In this document: in pieces, positions 7,423 to 16,388 of the stretch | Layout: each line of letters opens with the position of its first letter | Numbering within the stretch: the stretch's first letter is position 1 | DNA from: an uncultured Bacteroidota bacterium | Lineage (GTDB): Bacteria > Bacteroidota > Bacteroidia > Bacteroidales > P3 | NCBI GenBank assembly: GCA_902775135.1 | Contig: CACYKY010000013.1 | Coordinates: 1-60,688, forward strand | Reading direction: 5' to 3' | Length of the DNA: 60,688 nucleotides | The notes under the pieces: generated by a model | What the model was told of the DNA's origin: nothing | The model's input: the letters and a program-made list of their open reading frames with translations, nothing else | Database searches by the model: none | Position numbers and translations under genes: made by a program

Positions 7423-7456
7423 CTATAATAACGTAAAAAAATACCAAATCACTACA
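7423..7456 (-). promoter_or_regulatory. Putative ECF promoter of sigma gene 6950
   Basis: Minus strand: TGTAG (7452-7456), 18 bases, CGTTATTATAG (7423-7433). It is identical in the -10-like box to the promoter of the paralogous sigma gene. The GTG start follows two bases later. Confidence 0.7.
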
Positions 7457-7510
7457 TCCCTACAAAAAAAAATTTTTTTTCCCCACTCCTCTTGCGACCA
7501 ACGTGGAGCA

Positions 7511-7551
7511 AACTATTAACTATTATCTATTATCTATTAACTATTAACTAA
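7511..7551. repeat. TAACTAT-type heptamer array
   Basis: Six near-perfect heptamers in the divergent spacer between the sigma gene and typA, about 35 bp upstream of the typA promoter. Confidence 0.9.
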
Positions 7552-7586
7552 TATAATTTCTTCTCCTCCTTTTCAAAAAAAATTCT

Positions 7587-7595
7587 TATCTTTGC
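7587..7595 (+). promoter_or_regulatory. TAnnTTTG promoter of typA
   Basis: TATCTTTGC, the Bacteroidetes housekeeping -7 element, 26 nt before the typA start. Confidence 0.7.
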
Positions 7596-7620
7596 ATTTT
7601 GGTTTTTATTCATCATATCT

Positions 7621-9456
7621 ATGCAAAACATTCGTAATATTGCAATTATAGCCCACGTCGACCATGGTAAGACCACCCTCGTCGACCGCATGCTTCATCA
7701 GGCCAAACTCTTCCGCGACAACCAGGAAACTGGCGAACTCATCCTCGACAACAACGACCTCGAGCGCGAGCGCGGCATCACCATCCTCTCCAAAAACGTC
7801 TCCGTACGCTACAAGGGATGCAAGATCAACATCATCGACACCCCCGGCCACTCCGACTTCGGCGGCGAGGTCGAGCGTGTCCTCAACATGGCCGACGGCG
7901 TCCTCCTCGTCGTCGACGCCTTCGAGGGCCCCATGCCCCAAACCCGTTTTGTGCTGCAAAAAGCCATCGAGCTTGGCCTCAAGCCCATCGTCGTCGTCAA
8001 CAAGGTCGACAAGCCCAACTGTGACCCCGAACTCACTCAGGAGGCTGTCTTCGACCTCATGTTCAACCTCGGCGCCAACAACGACCAGCTCGAGTTCCCC
8101 ACAGCCTACGGCTCCGCCAAGCAGGGCTGGATGGGCGAGGATTGGAACACCCCCACCGAGGACATCTCCTACCTCATGGACCTCATCATCGAGCACATCC
8201 CCGCTCCCCGCACCGACGAGGGCACCACCCAGATGATGATCTCCTCCCTCGACTACTCCTCCTACCTCGGCCGCATCGCCGTCGGCCGTCTCCATCGCGG
8301 CACCCTCCAGGCCGGCCAGCCCATCACCCTCGCCAAACGCGACAGCACGATGATCAAGACCCGCATCAAGGAGCTCTATGTCTTCGAAGGGCTCGGCAAA
8401 GAGCGTATCAAGACTCCCGTCGAAGCCGGCGAGATCTGCGCCGTACTCATGGATCTCGACAAGAACGTGGCTTTCGAGATTGGCGACACCATCTGCGATG
8501 CCGACAATCCCGAGGCGCTGCCGCCCATCAAGGTCGACGAGCCCACCATGTCTATGCTCTTCACCATCAACAACTCGCCTTTCTTCGGCAAGGAGGGCAA
8601 ATACGTCACCTCCCGCCACCTCCGCGACCGCCTCTTCGCCGAGCTGGAGAAAAACCTCGCCCTCCGCATCGAGGAGACCGGCTCGCCCGACGCCCTCCTC
8701 GTCTACGGACGCGGCATCATGCACCTCTCCGTGCTCATCGAGACCATGCGTCGCGAAGGCTACGAACTCCAGGTGGGCCAGCCCAAGGTCATCATCCGCG
8801 AAATCGACGGCCAGAAGTGCGAGCCTATCGAGCAACTCACCGTCCTCGTGCCCGAGGAGTTCTCCTCCAAGGTCATCGATGTCGTCACCCGCCGCAAGGG
8901 CGAGGTCGGCACCATCGATACCAAGGGCGACCGCGTACAGCTCGACTTCACCATCCCCTCGCGCGGCATCATAGGCCTCCGCAACACCCTCCTCACCGCC
9001 ACCAACGGCGAGGCCATCATCGCCCACCGCTTCCTCGAGTTCCAGCCCTGGAAGGGCGACCTCGATGACCACAAGTACGGCGCCCTCATCGCCAAGGAGA
9101 CCGGCGAGGCCACAGCCTACAGTATCAGCAAGCTCCAGGACCGCGGCCCCTTCTTCATCGAGCCCGGCGACCACGTCTATGCCGGCGAGGTCATCGGCGA
9201 GTCCCTCCGTCCCGGCAACGACATCGTCATCAATGTCGTCACCGCCAAAAACCTCACCAACATGCGCTCCAAGAGCGCCGACGACAAATCCACCTGCTCC
9301 CCTGCCATCAAGATGAGCCTCGAGGAGGCCATGGAGTACATCCGCGAGGACGAGTACCTCGAAATCACCCCCTCCAACCTCCGCATCCGCAAAATCATCC
9401 TCGACGAGATTGAGCGCAAACGCGCCCGCATCGCCGCCGGCTTCAAGGACGAGTAG
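7621..9456 (+). CDS. typA: Ribosome-associated GTPase TypA/BipA
   Basis: 611 residues, the usual length. It has a translational GTPase domain at the N-terminus: G1 AHVDHGKT (residues about 11-18), switch I RERGITI, G3 DTPGHSDF, G4 NKVDKP. EF-G-like domains II, III and V follow, then the BipA C-terminal domain ([26 protein letters not shown]). It acts in the cytoplasm on the ribosome, helping 50S assembly and growth under stress such as cold. It is a single-gene unit with its own promoter, and the next gene is separated by a simple-repeat spacer. Confidence 0.98.
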   Translation: MQNIRNIAIIAHVDHGKTTLVDRMLHQAKLFRDNQETGELILDNNDLERERGITILSKNVSVRYKGCKINIIDTPGHSDFGGEVERVLNMADGVLLVVDAFEGPMPQTRFVLQKAIELGLKPIVVVNKVDKPNCDPELTQEAVFDLMFNLGANNDQLEFPTAYGSAKQGWMGEDWNTPTEDISYLMDLIIEHIPAPRTDEGTTQMMISSLDYSSYLGRIAVGRLHRGTLQAGQPITLAKRDSTMIKTRIKELYVFEGLGKERIKTPVEAGEICAVLMDLDKNVAFEIGDTICDADNPEALPPIKVDEPTMSMLFTINNSPFFGKEGKYVTSRHLRDRLFAELEKNLALRIEETGSPDALLVYGRGIMHLSVLIETMRREGYELQVGQPKVIIREIDGQKCEPIEQLTVLVPEEFSSKVIDVVTRRKGEVGTIDTKGDRVQLDFTIPSRGIIGLRNTLLTATNGEAIIAHRFLEFQPWKGDLDDHKYGALIAKETGEATAYSISKLQDRGPFFIEPGDHVYAGEVIGESLRPGNDIVINVVTAKNLTNMRSKSADDKSTCSPAIKMSLEEAMEYIREDEYLEITPSNLRIRKIILDEIERKRARIAAGFKDE

Positions 9457-9497
9457 AATGGGGAATAAGGAATAAGGAATGAGGAATAAGAAATAAT

Positions 9498-9532
9498 TAA
9501 CTATTATCTATTAACTATAAACTATAAACAAT
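9498..9532. repeat. TAACTAT-type heptamer array
   Basis: Five heptamers, the last one overlapping the first two bases of the ATG of 9531-9776. Confidence 0.8.
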
Positions 9533-9776
9533 GGGTATCATCATCACAATTCTCATCGGTGCGTTGGCTGGCTTCCTGGCTGGTAAACTCATGAAGGGTG
9601 CCGGTTTCGGCTTCCTGGTCAACCTCCTCGTCGGCATCGTCGGTGGCTTCATCGGCGGCAACGTCCTGTCGTGGATAGGCATCGACTGGGGCGGCACCAT
9701 CGTCGGCCAGATCGTCACCGCCGTCATCGGCGCCGTCATCCTGCTGTGGGTCGTCTCCCTCCTCAAGAAGAAGTAA
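9531..9776 (+). CDS. GlsB/YeaQ/YmgE family stress membrane protein
   Basis: 81 residues, nearly all hydrophobic with Gly-rich helices. Three membrane segments are visible (IIITILIGALAGFLAGKLM, FLVNLLVGIVGGFIGGNVL, IVGQIVTAVIGAVILLWVVSLL), with a KKK terminus. This is the length and pattern of the transglycosylase-associated (GlsB) family of small inner-membrane proteins, which are linked to general stress. It lies 11 nt ahead of the esterase gene and probably shares its transcript. Confidence 0.9.
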   Translation: MGIIITILIGALAGFLAGKLMKGAGFGFLVNLLVGIVGGFIGGNVLSWIGIDWGGTIVGQIVTAVIGAVILLWVVSLLKKK

Positions 9777-9787
9777 GCCCCCCCCAC

Positions 9788-10531
9788 ATGACTGTCGAAA
9801 GACAAAACCTGATGGTCGGAGGCCGACGGTGCAGCCTTTTCTGCCCCTGCCTCCGGCTTTCTGTTTCCTCCCCGGACACTCTCGTGGTGCAGCTCGTCAG
9901 CCTTCACCAGCAGGAGGACCTCCAGCGCGAGGTGGAGTTGCTTTTCTCCGCCCTCGGCCAGCTTTCCGCTTTCCACTCTCCACTTTCCCCTCTTTTCGTC
10001 GCTGTCCCCATAGCCGACTGGGAGCTGGAACTCATGCCATGGGCCGAGCCCGCCGTGAGCTCCCGCCCCGAAGTGGGCAGTGGGGCAGGGGAGACGCTGC
10101 TCTTCCTTTCCGACGAGTTGCTGCCCGCCCTTTCCAGCCTCCTCCATTCTGCCGCCCCCGTCGTCCTGGGGGGCTACTCCCTCGCCGGCCTCTTCGCCCT
10201 CTGGGCGGCCTGCCAGACCGACCGCTTCGCCGCCGTCGCCGCCGGCTCGCCTTCGTTGTGGGCAGGCGACTGGCCTGCCTATGCCGCCCACAACCCCATG
10301 ATGGCCAAGCAGGTGTACCTCAGTCTCGGCGACCGCGAGGAGCGCAGCCGCAACAAGACCTTCGCCCGTGTGGGCGACCGTATCCGCTTTGAGCACCAGC
10401 GTCTGCAGCAGCAGCTGGGCATGGAGAACACCACCCTCGTGTGGGAACAGGGAGGCCACTTCGCCGACCCCGGCGCCCGCATGGCCCGTGCTTTCCTCTG
10501 GAGCCTGGAAACAATGAGAGGTGAGAGATGA
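9788..10531 (+). CDS. Alpha/beta-hydrolase (esterase-like)
   Basis: 247 residues from the ATG at 9788; the open frame extends upstream but only as overlap with the previous gene. The nucleophile elbow is GGYSLAG (GxSxG), followed by LWAACQTDRFAAVAAGSPSLW, typical of the putative esterase (Fes/IroE-like) family. A C-terminal His in EQGGHFADPG completes the triad. There is no signal peptide. Residues near GQLSAFHSPLSPLF are encoded by a 28-bp block of four heptamers (9964-9991). The gene overlaps the next by ATGA. Substrate unknown. Confidence 0.8.
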   Translation: MTVERQNLMVGGRRCSLFCPCLRLSVSSPDTLVVQLVSLHQQEDLQREVELLFSALGQLSAFHSPLSPLFVAVPIADWELELMPWAEPAVSSRPEVGSGAGETLLFLSDELLPALSSLLHSAAPVVLGGYSLAGLFALWAACQTDRFAAVAAGSPSLWAGDWPAYAAHNPMMAKQVYLSLGDREERSRNKTFARVGDRIRFEHQRLQQQLGMENTTLVWEQGGHFADPGARMARAFLWSLETMRGER

Positions 10532-10878
10532 ACGTCGAAGAATTGCGCAACTACAGCCTGTCGCTAGGCTCCGATGTGGAGGAGAAGATGCCCTTCCAGG
10601 CTTTCAAGGCCGCCAACGGGGTGCTGGCTTTCTACGTATGCGGCCACATGTTCTGCTACTTCGACATCGACCGCTACGAGCTGGTGAACGTCAAATGCCA
10701 GCCCGACCGCATCGGAGAGCTCAAGGAGCGCTACACTTCCGTTACCGCTCCCTACAACATGAATCCCCGCCACTGGATAGGCATCCGGCCCGAAGGGGCC
10801 GACGACAGTCTCCTGCGCGAACTGGTGCAGAATTCATACGAGATAGTGAAACAACAATACTCACGCAAGAAAAAATAA
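10528..10878 (+). CDS. MmcQ/YjbR family protein
   Basis: 116 residues. The family pattern is clear: an N-terminal VEELRNYSLSLGSDVEEKMPF, a central KAANGVLAFYVCGHMFCYFDIDRYELVNVKCQP, and the end MNPRHWIGI followed by LLRELVQNSYEIV. MmcQ/YjbR proteins have a CyaY-like fold and are suggested to bind DNA, but their cellular role is poorly defined. It overlaps the esterase gene upstream by 4 bp and the next gene by 1 bp, so the three are translationally coupled. Confidence 0.9.
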   Translation: MNVEELRNYSLSLGSDVEEKMPFQAFKAANGVLAFYVCGHMFCYFDIDRYELVNVKCQPDRIGELKERYTSVTAPYNMNPRHWIGIRPEGADDSLLRELVQNSYEIVKQQYSRKKK

Positions 10879-11765
10879 TGAAGATCATGAAGAAAACAAG
10901 ACTGAAGATGATGGCCTTGATGGCCGTTGCCGCCATAGGCTTCGCCGCCTGCAGTGGTGGAAACCAAACCGCCAACAACCTCGACAGCATACAACCCGCG
11001 CAGGAATGGAACGGCATCTCCGTCTGCAGCGAGAGCGACTGCGTGGAGGTCATCGGCCTCCAGGACCGCGAGGGCGAGCAGGCCGTCGAACTCTTCCGCG
11101 GCTCGTACAACGACGCCCTGCTCGACTCCCTCCTCGCTCCCGGCCAGACGGCTTTCCGCTCGGCCTTCAATGTCTACATCGCCCGGGGACAGGCCGATTA
11201 CGAAGACACCATCTCCCACACCATTCTCTTCGACGCCGGCATCGGCCCCCAGGCTGGTGGCCAGCTGCTGGATCGCATGAAGGCGGTGGATATCACGCCG
11301 GCCGACATCGAGGCCGTATGCCTCACCCACCTCCACTTCGACCACCTCGGATGGCTGCTCGACGAGGAGGGCAACGTCTCCTTCCCCAATGCCGTCGTCT
11401 ACCTCTCGGAAGCTGAGATGGCCTCCGGCAAGGACAACGAGCGCTGGCAGCAGGTACTGGCGGCCTACGGCAAGCGGGTGAAGACCTTTGTGGATGGCGA
11501 AACCATCTGCTTCGGTATGGTGACGCCATGTGTCGTTTCCGGCCACACCCCCGGCCACACCCTCTACGAGGTGGGCCCCTGCCTCATCGTTGGCGACCTC
11601 CTCCATGCGCAGGATCTGCAGCTGGAACACCCCGACTTCTGTGCCCGCTACGACGCCAACCCCGCCACCGCCGTCAATGTTCGCAAGAACACCTACCAAC
11701 TCCTTCGCCGTAGCGGCCGCTACCTCTGCGGCGCCCATTGCTACAAACATTTCATTCAATTCTAA
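10878..11765 (+). CDS. Lipoprotein metallo-beta-lactamase-fold hydrolase
   Basis: 295 residues from the ATG at 10878, which shares its A with the stop of the previous gene. The signal peptide ends AIGFAAC, so this is a lipoprotein. The MBL metal motif is intact: LTHLHFDHLGWL (HxHxDH), SGHTPGHTLY, VGDLLH (bridging Asp) and a C-terminal GAHCYKHF. The spacing resembles the AHL-lactonase/MBL-fold hydrolase group. It probably hydrolyses a small ester or lactone in the periplasm; the substrate cannot be told. It is the last gene of the operon, followed by the minisatellite at 11774. Confidence 0.88.
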   Translation: MKIMKKTRLKMMALMAVAAIGFAACSGGNQTANNLDSIQPAQEWNGISVCSESDCVEVIGLQDREGEQAVELFRGSYNDALLDSLLAPGQTAFRSAFNVYIARGQADYEDTISHTILFDAGIGPQAGGQLLDRMKAVDITPADIEAVCLTHLHFDHLGWLLDEEGNVSFPNAVVYLSEAEMASGKDNERWQQVLAAYGKRVKTFVDGETICFGMVTPCVVSGHTPGHTLYEVGPCLIVGDLLHAQDLQLEHPDFCARYDANPATAVNVRKNTYQLLRRSGRYLCGAHCYKHFIQF

Positions 11766-11773
11766 TTCATTTA

Positions 11774-11935
11774 ACATTCAAAACGTGCAATTGTCCTCTC
11801 ACTCCCTCTCACTCCTCATACTAAAATTCATATGACATTCAAAACGTGCAATTGTCCTCTCACTCCCTCTCACTCCCTCTCACTCCCTCTCACTCCTTAT
11901 ACTAAAATTCTTATAACATTCAAAACGTGCAATTT
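11774..11935. repeat. Minisatellite: three 20-bp repeats with variable CTCTCACTCC runs
   Basis: The 20-mer beginning ACATTCAAAACGTGCAATT starts at 11774, 11835 and 11916 (periods 61 and 81). Between the first two copies are two CTCTCACTCC units; between the second and third are four. The 20-bp difference in period is exactly two units. The array fills the spacer upstream of the C69 peptidase. Confidence 0.95.
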
Positions 11936-11951
11936 AATAGTTTTTGATCTT

Positions 11952-13721
11952 ATGAAGAGATTTTTTGTCATCTGTCTGTTTTTCCTGTCGTTCTTGTCGC
12001 CCCTCCCGCAGGCCGGCGCCTGCACCAACCTCATCGTAGGCAAGAAGGCCTCCGCCGACGGCGGCGTCATCTGCACCTACAACTGCGACGGCTTCGGCTT
12101 CGCGGGCTCCCTCTTCCACACCCCCGCTGGCCGCCACAACCCCGGCGAGAAGATAGCCATCCGCGGATGGGGCCCCTACCACGAAGGTCGCTTTGTCGAG
12201 CAGGTGGAGTACACCTACAATGTCGTGGGCTTCATGAACGAACGCCAGCTCACCATCGTCGAGTCTACCTTCGACGGCCGCCTCGAGCTGCAGAACCCCG
12301 ACGGTCTCCTCGACTATTTCAGCCTCATGCGCCTCACCCTCCAGCGCGCCGCCAACGCCCGCGAGGCCATCCGCTGCATGGCCCAGCTGGTGGAGGAATA
12401 CGGCTACAACAGCTCCGGCGAGAGCATCACCATCTGCGACCCCGACGAGGCGTGGATCATGGAGATCATCGGCAAGGGACCCCACCGCAAGGGCGCCGTA
12501 TGGGTGGCCCTCCGCATCCCCGACGACTGCATCAGCGCCCATGCCAACCTCAGCCGCATCCGTCTTTTCCCGCATGAGGGCGAGTGTTGGGACAACGGTT
12601 CCATCGTGAAGCAGAAAACGAAGAAAACCAAGGATTACAAGAGTCTCAGTAGCCGTCATCTGCAGTATGTCTTGCAGCCTCAGGTGGAATGTGTCTATGC
12701 CGCCGACGTGATCGATTTTGCTCGCGAGAAAGGCTTTTTCAAAGGAGCCGACAATGAGTTCTCCTTCCGCGACGCCTACTGCCCCATCGACTTCGAGAAC
12801 GTGCGCTATGCCGACGCCCGTGTCTGGAGCTTCTTCCGCCACCATCGCTCGGATATGGACCACTACCTGCCCTACATCAACGGCGATTTCGCCGAGCGCG
12901 GAGCGAATGGCGAAATTATGGACCACCTGCCCCTCTGGGTGAAACCCGAAAAGCCGCTGTCCCTCGGCGACGTGATGGCCGACATGCGCGACCACTTCGA
13001 GGGCACACCCCTCGACATGACCGCCGACGCCTCCGCCGGCCCCTGGCAGATGCCCATCCGCCCGCTGCCTATGCACATGAAGACTTCCGACGGCACCCAC
13101 CTCTTCCGCGAACGCCCCATCGCCACCCAGCAGTCAGGCTTCACCATGGTCTGCCAGATGCGCTCCTGGCTGCCCGACGACGTCGGCGGCGTCACATGGT
13201 TCAACTGCGACGATGCCGACATGGTGGCCTACGTGCCCCTCTACTGCTGCATCACCCAGGTGCCCGACCCCTTCCGCCCCGAGAACAACCCTCGCAGCGA
13301 GTTCTCCTTCGAGTCCGCCTTCTGGATGAACAACTGGGTGGCCAACATGATCTACCCGCGCTACAGCATGATGATTGGCGACCTCCGCCAGGCCCAGCGC
13401 GAGCTCGAGGACTACTTCCTCGCCGACCAGGACAGCGTCATGATAGCTATAGGCAACATGACCCCCGCCGACCGACGCGACTTCCTCAACAAGCGCAGCA
13501 TCGCCTATGCCTCCCGCATGATGCAGCGGTGGGACAGTCTGGCCAAATATCTGATAGTGAAATACAACGACCAGGTCGTTAAGCGCACCGACGCCCAGGG
13601 CAACTTCCTCCGCTGGGGCTACGACACCCCCGGCTACTCCCAGCCTTTCATCGACGCCCTCCCCGCCGCCACAGGCGACCGCTACAAGCTAAAGGAAGTC
13701 ATCGAGCGCCGCGAACGCTGA
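11952..13721 (+). CDS. C69-family dipeptidase (secreted)
   Basis: 589 residues from the ATG at 11952; the frame stays open through the upstream minisatellite, but the signal peptide (MKRFFVICLFFLSFLSPLPQ) fixes the start. Cleavage before ACTNLIVGKKASADGG would expose the N-terminal nucleophile Cys of the PepD/U34 family. GESITICDPDEAWIMEIIGKGP and ISAHANLSRI are the further family motifs, and the long C-terminal half is typical of Bacteroidetes members. These enzymes hydrolyse dipeptides. The product is expected to be periplasmic or surface-exposed. It is a monocistronic gene facing a convergent lipoprotein gene. Confidence 0.92.
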   Translation: MKRFFVICLFFLSFLSPLPQAGACTNLIVGKKASADGGVICTYNCDGFGFAGSLFHTPAGRHNPGEKIAIRGWGPYHEGRFVEQVEYTYNVVGFMNERQLTIVESTFDGRLELQNPDGLLDYFSLMRLTLQRAANAREAIRCMAQLVEEYGYNSSGESITICDPDEAWIMEIIGKGPHRKGAVWVALRIPDDCISAHANLSRIRLFPHEGECWDNGSIVKQKTKKTKDYKSLSSRHLQYVLQPQVECVYAADVIDFAREKGFFKGADNEFSFRDAYCPIDFENVRYADARVWSFFRHHRSDMDHYLPYINGDFAERGANGEIMDHLPLWVKPEKPLSLGDVMADMRDHFEGTPLDMTADASAGPWQMPIRPLPMHMKTSDGTHLFRERPIATQQSGFTMVCQMRSWLPDDVGGVTWFNCDDADMVAYVPLYCCITQVPDPFRPENNPRSEFSFESAFWMNNWVANMIYPRYSMMIGDLRQAQRELEDYFLADQDSVMIAIGNMTPADRRDFLNKRSIAYASRMMQRWDSLAKYLIVKYNDQVVKRTDAQGNFLRWGYDTPGYSQPFIDALPAATGDRYKLKEVIERRER

Positions 13722-13744
13722 GCGAGCCGCGAACGCTGACCCCA

Positions 13745-14479
13745 TCAAAACCTATAGCTCATGCCAACTCCGAAGCCGCCCTTCATCGTCGGAATGTCCT
13801 GAAGGAGGCCGGGGTGGTTCCTCCCGTTGCCGAAAACAAAGATTTGGTAATACCGCAGGTTGAACTTCAGGTCGCTCCATCCGAACCGCACTTCCACCGA
13901 CGGCTCCAGCATGGGGCGCACTCCCTTGAAACGCTCCTCCTGTACCACCCATTCCGAATACTGGTCAGAGCCGTATTCCCGATACTCCGTTTCTCCCACG
14001 ATGCCTCCTGCTCGCATCGCGAAGGCCACGTCCACATGCAGCCACCGTGTCAGGTCGCGCCAGCCGCAGTCCACCTGCACGAAAGGCATCGCATAGTGCC
14101 CATAGTACGAATATTTCTCAGGTTCGGTACTCTTGCCGCGTCCCAGCGCCAATCCGCCGTAGACCTCCCATACAAAGTGCCTGTCCATAGGCCTGTACAC
14201 ACCTCCCATCGCCTGCACCGTCTGCCTCAGGGCATCCACACTGGCCGACAGCCCCACGCGGTCCGTCAGACTGTAGCTCGCCGTCACGCGGTAGGGAAGA
14301 GGGATTCCCAGCATGGCACGTCCTGCCGGAGCAAACGCCCCTTCCAACTGCAGTTCGCCTTTCTCCTGAAACAGCGGTATGTCCGTCGTTGTGCCGTTGT
14401 ACACCGCACAGCCCGTGGCCAGCATGGCCGCTGTCACCATTATGGCGGTCCGCAGAAATCTTGAAGCCATAGTTTTCAT
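13745..14479 (-). CDS. Lipoprotein/outer-membrane beta-barrel-like protein
   Basis: 244 residues (an in-frame second Met at 14470 is an alternative start). The signal peptide ends AAMLATGC. The mature chain has repeated amphipathic strands (YRVTASYSLTDRVGLSASVD, HFVWEVYGGLALGRGK, LEPSVEVRFGWSDLKFNLRYYQIFVFG) and a C-terminal GFGVGMSYRF, like small outer-membrane barrels. A lipid anchor plus a barrel is common for Bacteroidetes hypothetical proteins. The gene converges on the C69 peptidase, and a probable promoter lies 166 nt upstream (14645-14653). Confidence 0.75.
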   Translation of the reverse strand: MKTMASRFLRTAIMVTAAMLATGCAVYNGTTTDIPLFQEKGELQLEGAFAPAGRAMLGIPLPYRVTASYSLTDRVGLSASVDALRQTVQAMGGVYRPMDRHFVWEVYGGLALGRGKSTEPEKYSYYGHYAMPFVQVDCGWRDLTRWLHVDVAFAMRAGGIVGETEYREYGSDQYSEWVVQEERFKGVRPMLEPSVEVRFGWSDLKFNLRYYQIFVFGNGRNHPGLLQDIPTMKGGFGVGMSYRF

Positions 14480-14644
14480 TTCCTTTTTTTATGTGGAATT
14501 TAGGTAACTTCTATTAATTGCCCGTAGGGCATTCCTTTCAATAGCAAATATCTAATTATCAACAATTATACCCCATAGGGGTTTTCTTTTAAACGTATTT
14601 ATAGAACATCCTTTTATAGAATCCACCTTAAGAACGTCGCTAAT

Positions 14645-14653
14645 GCAAAAATA
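14645..14653 (-). promoter_or_regulatory. TAnnTTTG promoter for 13745-14479
   Basis: TATTTTTGC on the minus strand. It is the only housekeeping-type element I see in the divergent 297-bp spacer. Confidence 0.4.
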
Positions 14654-14776
14654 TTGCCTTGTCGGGTTGGTTTTGGTGATTTGTGAATGGTGAATCTTTG
14701 GCTTTATCGTTGAATTGTTGATGTGATGCAATAAAAATGAGCTCGGGACGTTATAGGGGGAAAAAAGGATAACACT

Positions 14777-15109
14777 ATGAAAATCGATTTCGACCAGATT
14801 GAGGAAACCGTCATCCCCCGTTTCAAGGGTGGGGAAGGGGAGACCCGCTGCCGTATGCTCTTCGACGGCGTCAACAAGATTATGCGCGGATGCCTGATGC
14901 CCGGCTGCACCATCGGCTACCACTGTCACGAGACCAGCAGCGAGATGATCTATATCCTCAGCGGCGAGGCCCGCTGCCTTTACGACGACGGCGAGGAACG
15001 CCTCCTCCCCGGCCAATGCCACTATTGTCCCAAAGGCCACAGCCACAGCCTCATCAACGCCTCGCCCTCCGAGCCCCTGACCTATTTCGCCGTCGTCCCC
15101 GAGCAGTAG
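14777..15109 (+). CDS. Cupin-domain protein
   Basis: 110 residues, a single cupin. Motif 1 is GCTIGYHCHETSSEMIYILSGEARCLYDDGEERLLPGQ, with the metal-binding H-x-H and E. Motif 2 is YCPKGHSHSLINASPSEPLTYFAVV, with the third His. Small cytosolic single-cupin proteins bind a divalent metal and often act as isomerases, dioxygenases or sensors; the substrate is not evident. It lies 13 nt ahead of the EFR1 gene and is probably co-transcribed with it. Confidence 0.9.
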   Translation: MKIDFDQIEETVIPRFKGGEGETRCRMLFDGVNKIMRGCLMPGCTIGYHCHETSSEMIYILSGEARCLYDDGEERLLPGQCHYCPKGHSHSLINASPSEPLTYFAVVPEQ

Positions 15110-15122
15110 AAAAAAAAAGGTT

Positions 15123-15869
15123 ATGATACTCTATTTCACAGGAACGGGCAATAGTCTCGCTGTAGCCCAGAAGCTTGCTTCGGCCACCGGCGACAGCCTC
15201 ATGCCCCTGGCGGAGGCCGCCGGCAAGGACCTCTCCGACGAGGAGTGCATCGGCCTGGTCTATCCCTGCTACGATTTCAATACCCCTCCGGCTGTTCGCG
15301 ACCTGGTGGCACGCCTGCATCTGAATGCGAAGGCCTATCTCTTCATCGTCGTCACCTGCGGGGCCCAGACAGGCAACTCCATCTGGTCCGTCCGCCAACT
15401 GCTTCGCAAGCAGGGTGTCAGGGTGGCATACTGCCACAAGATACGTATGCCCGACAACTGCGCCACCCTCTTCGGCCGCAATCCCAACGACCAGCTCTGG
15501 AAGCTGGAGAAGTATGCTCCGCGATTGGAACAGATAGCCGCCGATATCAAGGCCCGCCGTCGTTGCCACCATTTCGGGACTCCCGGTTTGGCAGGCTGGC
15601 TGACGGGGATTCCCGCCCTCGAGCACAAGATCCTGGGGGCCTTCAAACCCGTCGTCAACGCCGACCTCTGCGTCGGTTGTGGCCTCTGTGTGAAGACCTG
15701 CCCCATATCGAACATCACCCTCGACGACCTCAGCCACGCCGCCATCGGCACCGCCTGCACCGCCTGCCTCGGCTGCCTGCACGCCTGCCCCCACCAGGCC
15801 ATCCAGGTCGGCGGCAAACCCGTCCCTAAAGAACGCCAGTACCGCCACCCCGAGAGCATCAACCGTTAA
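15123..15869 (+). CDS. EFR1-type ferrodoxin (flavodoxin plus two 4Fe-4S clusters)
   Basis: 248 residues. The N-terminal flavodoxin-like fold starts at ILYFTGTGNSLAVA (FMN phosphate loop). The C-terminus carries two cluster motifs, CVGCGLCVKTCP and CTACLGCLHACP, each CxxCxxCxxxCP. This is the EFR1 family of fused electron carriers common in anaerobes. It should move electrons between an FMN and two [4Fe-4S] centres in the cytoplasm; the partner is unknown. The cupin gene lies immediately upstream. The stop is followed within 10 bp by a long heptamer array. Confidence 0.93.
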   Translation: MILYFTGTGNSLAVAQKLASATGDSLMPLAEAAGKDLSDEECIGLVYPCYDFNTPPAVRDLVARLHLNAKAYLFIVVTCGAQTGNSIWSVRQLLRKQGVRVAYCHKIRMPDNCATLFGRNPNDQLWKLEKYAPRLEQIAADIKARRRCHHFGTPGLAGWLTGIPALEHKILGAFKPVVNADLCVGCGLCVKTCPISNITLDDLSHAAIGTACTACLGCLHACPHQAIQVGGKPVPKERQYRHPESINR

Positions 15870-15878
15870 GCCTTAGAT

Positions 15879-15941
15879 TTCAATTCCCAATTTTCAATTT
15901 TCATTTTTCATTTTTCATTTTTCAATTTTCAATTTTCAATT
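15879..15941. repeat. TTCAATT-type heptamer array
   Basis: Nine consecutive heptamers (TTCAATT, CCCAATT, TTCAATT, TTCATTT x3, TTCAATT x3) in the convergent spacer between EFR1 and the macro-like gene. Confidence 0.95.
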
Positions 15942-15953
15942 TTGTAAGCCCCG

Positions 15954-16358
15954 CTACGACAGGTTCTCCCAGAACAGCTGCGGCAGGTAGACATTCTCCA
16001 GTTGGGCGGCATCCTTGAAGAGCGGCGCCACCTCCTCCGGAGTGTATCCGGCGATGCCACATCCTATGGCGGTGACCAGGAAGGTCAGCTCGGGATGCTC
16101 CTTGGCGCACGAGGTGAAGTGCTCTACGGCCTGTTTCATCGATGCTTTGCCCTCCATCGTCGGCAGGGCATAGGTGCGCCCCGTAAGGCCTTCGCCGACA
16201 CCCCATTCGGCTCCGAAATTTTTGTTGGCGTACCTGGCAGCTCCGCCACCATGCATACCTTCCATGTTGCTGCCGAAGACGAATATCTCGCCTGGGGCGA
16301 GGGTGGAAATCTTGTCCGAAGCCACACGGCGGCCGTTGATAATATGTTTGTTTTCCAT
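15954..16358 (-). CDS. A1S_2505-like / macro-fold protein
   Basis: 134 residues from the ATG at 16358; the frame opens at 16412, but that lies upstream of the promoter (TACCTTTGC at 16389-16397), so the shorter start is right. The core GEIFVFGSNMEGMHGGGAARYA, then GEGLTGRTYALPT, and LTFLVTAIGCGIAGYTPEEVAPLF match the phage-associated A1S_2505 family, a macro-domain-like ADP-ribose-binding fold. Such proteins are frequent in phages and accessory DNA. The role is unknown; nucleotide or ADP-ribose derivative binding is plausible. Confidence 0.85.
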   Translation of the reverse strand: MENKHIINGRRVASDKISTLAPGEIFVFGSNMEGMHGGGAARYANKNFGAEWGVGEGLTGRTYALPTMEGKASMKQAVEHFTSCAKEHPELTFLVTAIGCGIAGYTPEEVAPLFKDAAQLENVYLPQLFWENLS

Positions 16359-16388
16359 AAGAGTAAAAAAAATGTTCTGTTTCCGACT

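Noticed and set aside
11832..11951. Extended N-terminus for the C69 peptidase through the minisatellite
   Set aside because: A normal signal peptide starts at 11952; the extension is encoded by repeats only.
14748..14756. CGTTATAG just upstream of the cupin gene, similar to the ECF -10-like box
   Set aside because: It lacks three bases of the box and there is no TGTAR 18 bases upstream.
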